In this document: positions 1-10,400 of the stretch, piece after piece
Layout: each line of letters begins with the position of its first letter
How positions within the stretch are numbered: position 1 is the stretch's first letter
From: Trametes villosa
Taxonomy: Eukaryota; Basidiomycota; Agaricomycetes; Polyporales; Polyporaceae
Direction: 5' to 3'
Length of the DNA stretch: 64,000 bases
NCBI GenBank assembly: GCA_002964805.2
Contig: PUDQ02000003.1
Coordinates: 4,216,001 to 4,280,000, forward strand
Translations under genes and position numbers: made by a program
Notes under the pieces: generated by a model
Told to the model about the DNA's origin: nothing
Databases searched by the model: none
The model's input: only the letters and a program-made list of their open reading frames with translations

Positions 1-2
1 AC

Positions 3-689
3 GACGACGCCACCCCGGAGAAGCGTGCGCGCATGGAGAAGACCGCGCGCGAGACGACGTCGCTCGAGACGGGCGTGCGCCTCACGGGCTTTCAGGTGCG
101 TGTATATGCGGCGCGAAGGGGAGTCTCTGGCTGACGAGGCGCGCAGGTGTACGACTTGGCTAGTGGGAAGGCGGTGAGCGTGCCGAAGTCGTACGGGAAG
201 TCTATCAAGGCCGCGGAGCTCCCTGAGGGCATCGCGCGGTTCTTCCCCGTCGCCCCCGAATCTCCAGAAGCCGCCGCGCCCGCAGTGGACGCGTTTGCGC
301 AAGGCACCGGCCTCCCGAAAGACATCCTGGAGCCCATCCTGGAATCCCTGCGCGAAGACATCAAGGAGATCCGCGACGCGCTCGCGGAGGTGCACATGCG
401 CATGGTGGGCGGCAGTCTGCTCGTCATCTACGAGGCGGACACGGAGCGCGCGCGTGCGGGCCTCAAGTGGCTCGAAGAGAGCGGCGACTCGGAGGACGAA
501 GACGAGGAGGAAGAGGAGGAAGAGGAGGGCACGCCGCGCGTGGGCCCGCCGTACATCGTCAAGCTGATCGACTTTGCGCACACGAAGATCGTGCCGGGGA
601 TTGGGCCGGACGAGGGCGTGCTCAAGGGCGTCGACACGGTGCTCAGGCTGCTGGACGGGCGGATAGAGCAAGTTAAGGCCGAGGCGTAA
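3..689 (+). CDS. Inositol polyphosphate kinase (IPK/Kcs1-Ipk2 family), 3' end only
   Basis: C-terminal part of a kinase that phosphorylates inositol polyphosphates. Exons 3-95 and 147-689 are joined over a 51-base GT-AG intron; the start lies outside the window. The second exon carries family landmarks: the SLLVIYE strand near 413, then VKLIDFAHT near 557, followed by DEGVLKGVDTVLRLLDGRIE, the usual end of IPK proteins. The upstream substrate-binding PxxxDxKxG motif is not in the window, so I cannot tell whether it is a hexakisphosphate kinase (Kcs1) or the multikinase (Ipk2/Arg82). An acidic run of Asp and Glu (489-528) sits in the loop between the two motifs, as is common in this family. 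Family assignment is firm; subtype is open. Confidence 0.85.
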
Positions 690-3081
690 CTTGCGGTACG
701 AGGTGTCCGGCGGCTCGCAGGATGCGGGGCGCGGACGATGTATGCACGGCAGCGCTCGGCCGGAATATATTTCGTTTGCGCGACGGACGGAGGCGGGCGG
801 GGTGCCTGATCTGTACGCGGCATCTGGAGGCGTACGGGGAAATAAACAAGGCCTTACGACGTTCTGTGGGGGCAGGAGGCGGGGGAGGACGTTCTGTGGG
901 GAGGTGTTTGGGTGTACTCGGGAATCGGGAGGAAACGACGTGTATTCATATCGGCGTACGGACACAAATATTTACATGGCCGACTCGGCCACGGACACCC
1001 TCCCTGCTCTTGCCACACGTCGGGAAACACACTCTAGCACAGTACAGAACGGACGAAGCCCGCACGATGAGGAGCCGTGCACGGCTGTCCTAAATCGATG
1101 CTCTGTGAGCCGCCACTCGCAAGACATACACGGGCCACTTGCCGCGTCGCAAGGCCGGCTTGAACAGTCGCGGTACCTCCTGCCAGGTGGAAATTGCCTC
1201 CTCAAAAACGGCCGCGCGATTGCGCTTCTGCGCGCAATTCGCTTTGACACCCGCCGCCGTCGCGCTGTGCATTAGCGACCGCCGCATCGGGTACTCGTGT
1301 TGGGCTACGCGCAGCTATCCTGCACCTTCCGAAGCTCGCGCGCCGCCCGTTTCCGGAACTACCCCGTTCGCTGCCAGTGAGAGGGAGTGCATGGCACGAC
1401 AGATGAGCACTCACTTCTTCATTCCCACGCCGTGCGCAAGATCTCGGCTCCCACCACTCGCCCGCCTGCCGCTCCGCCTCGCCAGCCTGAGGACTTGAGG
1501 ACCGGAGCTCGACCGAGCAGGGGGCTCACTGGCACACCATGTCGACGAGACCTCCGCGCAATAAACGGCGTAATCGCCGGCCTATACCGCTAGTTAGTAG
1601 TCTCTGAAGCCTCCGGGACCTGCAGGAGAACGTACCAGCCCGCACCACCCCGTTTCGCCACCCCGCCGTGTCCCAAGTGGTTGGGAGCCGCTCCGTCCTG
1701 CGTCAACCGCCCTCGCGTCGATTTCGTGCCGATCAGTCACGCAGCGTCCGTGCGGGTGCGCCGTGGAGGTCGAGAGCCGCCTCCTAAACGAACTGGCCCG
1801 GCGCGAGCGGCTCATGCAGCCGTCGGAAGCTGCAGCGCGAGACTGGAGCTCACCTCCTCGCGAGTAGCGCGCCCCGCCGGGTATCCTGACGCTCCGGTGA
1901 GCCTGGTGGAAGGAGGCAGCAGAACGGCAGCGCGTCGTTGCAACCATGGACGTGCGGTACACGTCGTATAGCGTTGGCGATGCTTCTGGCTGTCTTACTG
2001 TTGTCGTCCGGAGCGGAGAGGCGGTGGCGTAGGCGCGATTATCATACTGTGGCAAACGACGTAAGAACGTGGGTATGATCGCCACGAACTCACCTGTTCT
2101 AAGCGGAAGAAGTCACTCTAGGCACAAAAAATCGTGCGCACTCGGGTCGTGTAAGGAGAACAATGGAGGCAGGATCGCGGAGAGGGGGGAAGAAGAGAAG
2201 GGAGAAGCCAGTCATCGACGTGCGCGCTACGGGGCAGCAAAAACCGTGTCCATGCGGGCCAGACCGCGCATGCTGGGGGCCGAGTTTGCGAGCACATGAG
2301 CGCTCCGACATGGCGCCGCATCGGTGCGCCCCCCGCGGTGGACTCGCTTGTTGACCACTGGGCACGAACTGGGAATGCACCTCCCCGATCCAGTGAACGG
2401 CGGGGCACGCTTCACTGGGCCAGGGAGCGCTGAGAATATAATTAAATGCTACTCACTGCAACGCCTTAGATATTCAAGCGCACCGCGAGCGCGCCGCTGC
2501 GGCACCATGTCGGTGTGCCTCGTTGTAATCCGATGTCGTCCTGAGCATCGAGGTCGGACGGCCGGCGGGGCGTACTCAAGTCCAACTTGAAGGCGAGAAT
2601 CAAGTGTTATTTCTGCGGGAGTTTCAAGCCGTACTATAGCTCGTCCATGCATAACGCAGCTCGGCCGGTGGGATACTAACGATGCAGGGGCGGGGTGTAG
2701 AGCCAGGACATGGTGGCCGGGACAGACTCGAAGTGAGTGCAGGCGCCCACTGGCTTTCGATCCGCCAGAAGAGGCAGGTCGCGTGGTTTGAAGCGCCGGC
2801 CGCGTCTACTCTCCTTCCTTCCTCCTACACTTGTCTGGCGGCCAATCGCACAACTACAGAATCTGACAAGAGATCCGGATTAACGCCTCTCTTTTGTATG
2901 TAGAGTACCCCGTAGATATCGAAACCGCCGTCCCAGGCTCAGATACCCTCTGCGGCCCGCTAGTCCCGCTGTCCGCCGACTCGCGCTCCGAGTTCAAGTT
3001 GCTACTCGCCACCGCCGATACGGAGTCACCCCAACCGACAATTGAACTCCGGGGTTTCAAATCAGTGCAGGTGAGCACCGT
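690..3081. other. Gene-poor stretch, no supported gene
   Basis: About 2.4 kb between the IPK stop and the stop of the minus-strand unknown gene. Open frames here are short, overlap on both strands, are rich in Arg/Ser/Cys and show no family signature or plausible exon chain. The first part must contain the IPK 3' UTR. No repeat or RNA gene was recognised. Confidence 0.5.
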
Positions 3082-3916
3082 CTACGCCAATATGGGAATG
3101 AGGTTCGCGACCGAGTCATCGATGAGCCAGTACCTGTCGTCCTCAGGCTCCGAGGCCGGCTCCGCGCAGGCGTCCTCGGTGCCCGGCTCGATTACGGTCG
3201 GGGGACTCTTCACCCCCGCTTTCGGGAGCATGTGCGGACGTGTGTAAGGACCAGGGACGCGCGGGCGTCGAGCCTTGCCCATGTCGGTACGCTGCTTAGG
3301 GGCGCGGTCGCCTTGCCGGACCGCGGTGGACGGCTTCGTGCAGGTGAGCTCGACGCCGACGACGGTCGCGCTGTCGGCGTGGAGGACGAGGGATGGTACG
3401 ACTACGGGCGCGGCGCGCTCAGGCTCCTTCGGCGCTGCCGGAGTGTCCTCGGCGCGGACGGCAGGGTGGTATCCCGGGTGGACACTGTTCGGGTCGCGCA
3501 TCGCGCTCGCGACGTCCTGAGATGTCGCGCGCTCGAAGCGGATGCCGTCCGTGGCGCCGCACAGCCCGATGAGCATGCGCAGGATGTCGTTACTGCAGGG
3601 GATGTTGTTGAAGGACATGTACGGGACCCGATCCGGCCATCCCACGAGCTTGCACCCGTCCTGTACGACGGTGAGGTTTGCATAGGGCTTGGCGGCGTAG
3701 TGGAGGCGCGCCGTCGGGTCGTGCGCGACCTTCCCTGCTCAATCAGATTAGCAACGGCCCAGCTACGTGCACAAGGAGCAAACACTCACGGAGTTCTTGC
3801 GTCATCTTGTCCCGGAGGTCGCTGGCGAGGAGTATGCGAGTACTCTTCGCATCCTCGTCTTTTGCGGGAGGACACTTGGGATTCAAGATGGGAGAGATGC
3901 TGTTTGAAGGTGACAT
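3082..3916 (-). CDS. Hypothetical protein, two exons
   Basis: Not recognised. Two minus-strand exons, 3790-3916 and 3082-3734, join across a 55-base GT-AG intron. The joined product (about 259 residues) reads through with a shared codon at the junction. The region after the splice (KVAHDPTARLHYAAKPY, then a stretch centred on MSFNNIPCSNDILRML) has even, protein-like composition, unlike the overlapping frames. The C-terminal half is Pro/Ala/Glu-rich and probably disordered. No signal peptide or membrane segment is visible. The Met at 3916 is the most natural start; an in-frame Met at 4036 would add an Arg/Ser-rich stretch of poorer quality. It could be a lineage-specific gene or a remnant of a larger one. 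Confidence 0.5.
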
Positions 3917-6736
3917 GGCGGAAGCGGCGCGAACCCGGACGGTGTTGCTCAGCGATGGCCGGTCTCGAACACGGCATTTTATGCGTGCTGGCAAGGTGAA
4001 TCCTGACACCCACGCGGGGCAATATTCTAATATCATGGTGTTAACACGTAGGACCTATGCTCAAGGTCACCCGCGATTCGGACACCGCCACGCCGCAAAG
4101 CTTCCTGACGCGGCGAGATGCGCCCCCGGCGCCCTGACTCGCCGGGCTGCACGCGCAATTTTTGCGCTTCCGGGAGTGCGCTTTCCGTTTAGCGAGGCAA
4201 GCCCCACGCGTTCGCCTTCAACTGATCGCACGCCGAGAACGCCGTGCGACTGCAGCGTTAGGCCGATACGATGCCGCCCTCTGCGCGGGCCGTCTCCCGT
4301 CGCCTCGCGCGCTCCCCCGGGAGCACCGTCGCGAACGCTCACACCGCTGCAGCGAGCGAACACGAGCCGCACGACATGCGGGCAGTGCTTCCCTGCGTCG
4401 ACGTGCCCGCCGCGCACTGTCCTTGTTTAGTGCTGACTCTACCAGAAGGCCGTAGCGGCGAGGTCGCCATGATGTACCCAGTGACCAGTCGGAGTGGCAC
4501 CTCTGGGACCTGGTACGTCGTTTTAGCTCTACCGTTCATGCTCGTTGACGTTCAACGAGTGCAATTAGATCCCATTGTGTCCGAGAGAATTCGGGCCATC
4601 CCCAGAGGCGAGGCTCAAGCCGACTCAGCGGATCGCTTTAGCGTGCGCCCGACGGTCTCGAAAGCGACCCAGATGCGCACACTGATGCAGTGCACCCACC
4701 GAAAGATACTAGGCATCCCGAAGCGCGAGTACATCGCCCCTGCGCGTTTTCGCGGCGGGTATGCTGCGGATGTTTTGTAACCGACCTGTGCATCTCCTCG
4801 ACGTCTTGCGACATGTTGCGATCGCCCTCGGGGACACGCCTGACCGTCGACTGGGGCCGGCGTTCATCGGCGAGGCACCGGCGGCTGTGCAGCACCTTCT
4901 GCAGCTGCTCGACTCTGTATATCGGTGGGCTTCCCTTCCTTGTAACCTCGTGGCTCACGATCCCCGCGCAGATCTCGGCTGGGGCTGACGTCCGCTAGCA
5001 TCGGCGGTGCGGGCGCCAGCTCTGTCTAATTCTGTCGATGACGGCCACTTGGCGTTAAGCAGCGACATCGGGGAATTGGCCACGGTTGTTCATGCCAATA
5101 CATGTAGATATCAGAAGCGCAAAGTCACCAATGTCTAGAAGTATTGTGATCCTACTGACATTGGCTTACATCTTCAATCCCCCTTTGCCAATCGAGAACA
5201 GACTTGTGAAACGCTGCAAGACTTCTGCATATTGCTGTTCTTGTGGGACTCCTGACACCCCGAAAAACGCAGCGAAATTCGCCGCCCCTCACGTTGCTCA
5301 ATATTGCTCGCTCTTCTCGCTTTTCGGTGCACAGCGCACGGCTACACTGATAGGGAGCATAGGCATACTATTTCAAGACACAGATATGTACATGATACTA
5401 CTAGCGGGCCCACGACCGTCGCAAGGGTGGTGATAATGACGACTCACCGAAGGAGATCCCACCGCAACCGAGACAGGCAAGGCTCGAGCGCCGGCGCCGT
5501 CCTGCACCGAGTCTACCGGTACGCGGAGGCACGCCAGAGTCCTGCATTCGAGTAAACACGAAGTAGGGGTCTTGAAGGGGAGAGCCGGGAGGACAAGCGC
5601 AGACGCTTTGAGCGGGGATCCAAGTTGGCGACCTTGCGAGGACGTTTCTGTGGAAGTCGGTCAGTTCGTAAACGGGAGCTTGTGAAGCCCATTCCCCCAT
5701 GACAATGACGTGGATGTCCACGGAGCAAACAGCTCGGGGAGTTGTCGAGAACCTCCACCAACAGGGACACAGCCGTGCTGCGGAGCGAAAACAGCTCTGG
5801 AGGGCGACGCGCGAAGGGACTGAGAGGAGAGAGGAGAGGAAGAGAACACCGCGCAAGCGTTGGAAACCTGCGGTATTGGTAGGTTCGCTTTAGGGCCGGC
5901 GGAATATACCCTTCACGAGGCTCGAGCTGACTCGACGTCTAAGATCCTCGGGAGCTGGTCTGCGCGTGCATGGGATTACAACAATTACTCGATGTTGAGA
6001 ACGACTCAGATGTGTTGCGAGAGATGCTCATGAGGTGACAAGAATTGCGACTGTCGTACAAGGTAATATAAGATCATATAAATTCCCAAAAGAGTTGGGC
6101 TTCCTTATCAGCGCCAACAGGTCATAGCGGTCGAAGGCGGATTCCCCGATGGCCAAGGCGTCGTTAGTTGCCGGCGGGGGTGGCTTTGAACGGGGGACAC
6201 GCGCAGGTATGCACCTGCCTGATCGCGGACCCGAACTTGTGCTCGTCGCGCGCGTCTGAATGCATTCAGGCTTCGTCTGCCAGTGCTGTAGGTCCAAGCG
6301 CGTTCTGCGAAGCGCACCGCTCGCGCGTGTCCACATGCGGCCGGTGCAACTCACCGTTCCACATGCCGCCACTTCCCGCGGACGCGGTGACCCCCTCTGG
6401 CGCGTCGGGAAGTTGTTCGCGATGCCGAGCGAGCGTCTGTGCTGGTACGTACTACCTCAGGGTCGAGTTGACACCTTTGCAGCGCAAATTTCCAGCTTCG
6501 CGGCAGTGTCACCGCGCGGTTCGCGTCCGACCCGGGGACGGTATGTCATCATTGCCCGCCTCCAAATGGCCCTCCCCTCTCCATTCTCATTGGCACCGTC
6601 GTTATCCACCACAGATTTCATGCGGCAGAGGGTGCGCATCACGCGGCCTCGACGTTACCCGTCCGTCCGTTGTCGCCGGTGGCGAGTGCGCGGGTGCGTG
6701 AGGGCGTGGCCCGATGTAAGTGAGACTTGTGTCTTA
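3917..6736. other. Gene-poor stretch left of the Copia element
   Basis: No convincing gene. The last part (about 6200-6700, plus strand) has an open frame with several Cys-x2-Cys pairs and His residues that faintly recalls a retroelement ORF1 zinc-knuckle region, but no aligned motif could be defended. This flank should carry the left side of whatever the LINE and Copia elements inserted into; I did not recognise the missing F-box C-terminus here. Confidence 0.45.
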
Positions 6737-7029
6737 TGTTGGAATGCACTGAGCAATGGACAAGCACCGTAGATAAGATATATACCATATCAGGACTTGT
6801 TAGATAATCCGAGCACAGCCACCAGCCAGCGCATACCGCGCTGGCCTCCTCTCTTTCCTTTCCTCAGTCGTTCCTCTTACAGACGGCTGAGGTATGTCTT
6901 TCATTTGTCTACTGTACCTTTCAGATAGCTCACACATGTATGTAGCGCGTCTCCCTTACAGGTACAGATAATAGATCGAGTCGTTCCTCTTACAGACGGC
7001 TGAGCGCGTCTCCCTTACAGATTCCGACA
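6737..7029 (+). repeat. Left LTR of the Copia element
   Basis: TG...CA bounded, 293 bases. It contains a TATATA box at 6779-6784. It also contains two pairs of internal direct repeats: a 25-base unit at 6867-6891 and 6980-7004, and an 18-base unit at 6944-6961 and 7003-7020. It differs from the right LTR only at one base within the sequence AGATC(G/T)AG. Confidence 0.95.
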
Positions 7030-7047
7030 GGTTATGAGCCCTGCGCT
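7030..7047 (+). other. Primer-binding site, half initiator tRNA-Met type
   Basis: Directly after the LTR. GGTTATGAGCCCTGCGCT is the reverse complement of the anticodon-arm region of initiator tRNA-Met (CAT anticodon within GGGCTCATAACC), not of a tRNA 3' end. This is the half-tRNA priming known from Drosophila copia and some fungal Copia elements. Confidence 0.8.
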
Positions 7048-7359
7048 CTAGATCCAGAGAGCCCCCGAATCTATCAAGACGCCCAGCCTTCCTGCAAGAC
7101 CAGGAAGACGTCCACTCCTTCCCAATCCACACCTGCTGGGGTTATCTCCTCAGTAGGCGCTCCCCCCTTCCCATTCCTTTCCATCCCACACCCTATCCGC
7201 TTTGGTCTATACCACTGCGAAGACCTCCGCTGACGCTCGTGATATAATCACTGAGCGCGCGGTTCCCCTCCTTTGCCCACTCCTCAGTGGCCACCGGTGT
7301 GCTTCCGCATTGGGACGAGTGCAACGCGTTGCACTTCCTAATTAGGAACCACACACTAG

Positions 7360-7448
7360 CGCCTGCCCAGCGCCACAGCCACCAGCGCCTGCCCTGCGCC
7401 ACAGCCACCGGCGTCTGCCCAGCGCCTGTCCAGTGCCTAGGCCACAGC
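7360..7448 (+). repeat. Degenerate GC-rich tandem repeat in the Copia leader
   Basis: Imperfect repeats of units like CAGCGCCACAGCCACC run up to the start codon of Gag-Pol. They lie between the primer-binding site and the ATG, so they are part of the RNA leader; any packaging or translational role is speculation. Confidence 0.6.
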
Positions 7449-7449
7449 C

Positions 7450-10400
7450 ATGGGTGACGACACCACCCTGGTGCTCACTGGCGCCGACAACTACCAGATG
7501 TGGAAAATCCGCGTCTTGGCTAAGTTGCGCGCTGTGGGGGCAGGCCGTATCGTTGCTGGGGAGGAGGTCCGCCCTCCTCAGACTACTACAGTCTATCCCC
7601 CGACGTACGGCCCCAACGCCACGGACTCCTGGGACATCCGGGCTGAGAAGGCGCACGGCATCCTCGTCGAGCACATCTCGGACGCCATCGCCCTCAAGTT
7701 CGCCGACTGCGCGACCGCGCGCGACCTCTTCCAGGCCATCACAAAGGAGTACGAGCAGACCAACACCACGGTCCTCTCCTTCTACACCTGGATGAACCTG
7801 GTCAACGCGCGCTGGGACGGGACGAGCAGCATCGACGACCACATCGGTCGTCTACTCTCTGACCACCGCAAGCTCGCCGGCTTGAAGAAGCCGATGGACG
7901 ACGAGTTCCTCGCCTATGCGCTCCTCAACTCGCTCCCCTCGGACACGCGATGGGACACCTTCCGCACCACCATCCTCAGCGCCATCCCGCTCGGCCAGTC
8001 ACTGTCCTTCAGTGATGTCGACGCCCGCATCCACGCAGAGGTCGCCCGCACCGCCTCCTCCGCGCCCGAGTCTGCCCTCAAGGCCTCCGGTTCCACACCG
8101 AAGCCGAGCGGCAAGAAGCACTGCTCACACCACGGCTTCAACGACTCGCACGCCACGGACGAGTGCCGCGTGCTGAAGTCCAAGCAGGGCAACGCAGACG
8201 GGAAGCGCAAGAAGAAGAAGAAGCGGGCGGATGCACATAAGGTGGTGGAGGACTCGGACTCGGACTCGGCCAGCGTAGACTCAGATACCAGCGCTCAGGC
8301 GCATCATGTACATATCTCGAAGTCTCTCCGCAAGCGCATTCAGGCCTACCTCGCGTCCGACACCAACCGCAAGTCCATCCCCATCCTCGTTGACTCTGGC
8401 GCCTCCGCACACATGGTGCCGGAACGCAGTTGGTTCGTCCCTGGCAGCTACGAGTCGTTCGCCACACCTCGTCGGGTCAGCTTCGGCGACAACTCGAACG
8501 TGCACGCGGTTGGAAAGGGGTCCATCACGCTCCTCAGCAAGGTGGACGGCAAGGAGTACGAAACCATCCTCTCAAACGTCCTCCTCATCCCCTCATTCGC
8601 GGTTGCCCTCGTCTCGGTCCAGCGACTCTGCGCTCGCGGACTCAACGTACTCTTCGTGGAGCACGGCGGCCGGGTACGTCTGAGCAACGGCACGCGCATC
8701 ATGCATGCAACCCCCAAGCGTGGGCTTTACCACCTCGAGGTCGATCCGCTCCCTCGCAAGGACCAAGCCATGCTCGCTGTGGACATCAATGTCCTCCATC
8801 GCCGCTTCGCGCACATCTCCATGGACCGCCTCAAACATATGGTCTCCAAGCGGCAGCTCAAGGGCATCGACACCCTCACGGGCGAGCCCCAGTTCTGCGA
8901 GCCGTGCGCCATGGGGAAGATGCACAAGCTTCCGTTTAAGCCCCGCACCGGAAACCGCGCGACCCGGCCACTCCAGTACATACACTCGGATGTCGGCGGC
9001 ATGGTTGACGCCTCACGCCAAGGCTTCCGCTACTGGATCACCTTCCTCGACGAGTACAACCGGTTCCTGTGGGTCCTCTTCATGAAGCACAAGAGTGAAG
9101 CTCAGGACACCTACAACCGGTGGAAAGCGGACGTCCAGGCAGCCCTCCGGGAAGAAGTGGGAGACATCGCTCTCTCTCCCAACTTCGTCCAGTTCCTTCG
9201 GACGGACAACGGCGGCGAGTACACGAGCAAGGCATTCGAGGCGCAACTGCGCAAGGAGGGTGTCCTTCACGAGACCACGGCGGCCGACACTCCAGAGCAG
9301 AACGGTATGGCAGAGCGCGTCAACCAGACCCTCGTCAATCTCACCGTCGCCATGCTCATTGAGTCCCGCCTGCCCAAGTCCTTCTGGGCTGACGCGATGC
9401 AAACTGCCGCGTACGTCATCTGCCGCAGCCCCGCCAAGGGTCTCAAGGGCAGAACCCCATACCAGGCCCTCCTCGGCGAGCAGCGCAAGATCGACCCCAC
9501 GTTCTTCCATCCATTCGGCTGCCCGGCCTACGCGCTCATCCCCAAAGACAAGCGGAAGGGCAAGTTCGCGCCGAAGGGGAGGAAGTGCATCTTCCTTGGG
9601 TACGAGTACGGGAAGCAAGCGTACAAGCTCATGGACGTCACCACACGTCAGGTGTTCTCCAGCCGACATGTCCAGTTCAACGAGAACGGCGGCCCCCCTG
9701 CTGAATTCCTCAATGAACTCGGCCCTGAGCCAGCTGGAAACAACAAGTACGACGACATCCTCCGTCCTCGCCGGCCTGCTCCGGTACGCTACGATGAACC
9801 AGTCTTCGTCGGGCCAGTGGGAGCTCCAGTGCCTCCCCCAGACGCTGCAGAGCCAGTGGGAGCACCTCCCCCACCCGCTGCGGGGCCAGTGGGAGCTCCA
9901 CCTCTCCCTCCTCGTGATGGCACGCCGTCGCGCATCCCGCGCCGTGTCTCGCAAGTCGTGCAGCCTCCTCAGGCACCGGCTCCACCTCCTCCTGCTCAAC
10001 CCTCTCCGGTTAGGACACCGCAGCCCGCACGGCTCCAGCAGCGGCGTGTCTCTGCACCTCCTCAGGCACCTGCCCCAGTCCGGCGATCCGGGAGAGAGCG
10101 GCACGTAGCGAACAGGAACCGCGAGTACGAGCGCACCCTCCAGGAGGAAGAGCAGCGACGTCAACAACGACGTGCGCAGGTCCCTCCAGCGCAGGCACCA
10201 GCAGCACCTCCTCCTCCAGCACCGCCTAGCCCTGAGCTCCAGCCGCTACCGCAGAACGCACCTCCGGAACACATCCCGGACATCGAGCTTCCAGATCTCC
10301 CAGAGATGGATGCCGATGAGGTCTTCTTTGCCGGTATCTCGAGCACGGGCCCTAGGAACCACGAACTCCCCTCCACACTGAGGGAAGCGTTCAGCACTCC

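Noticed and set aside
5086..5433. 115-codon plus-strand frame in the gene-poor left region
   Set aside because: Contains hydrophobic and Cys-rich bits but no motif, no exon partners and AT-rich surroundings; probably chance.
6168..6772. Possible LINE ORF1 zinc-knuckle remnant left of the Copia element
   Set aside because: Some Cys and His pairs are visible, but spacing and order do not fit a CCHC array and the frame shows no other ORF1 feature.
9013..10167. 384-codon minus-strand open frame inside the Copia element
   Set aside because: Antisense of integrase and linker coding sequence with no domain of its own.
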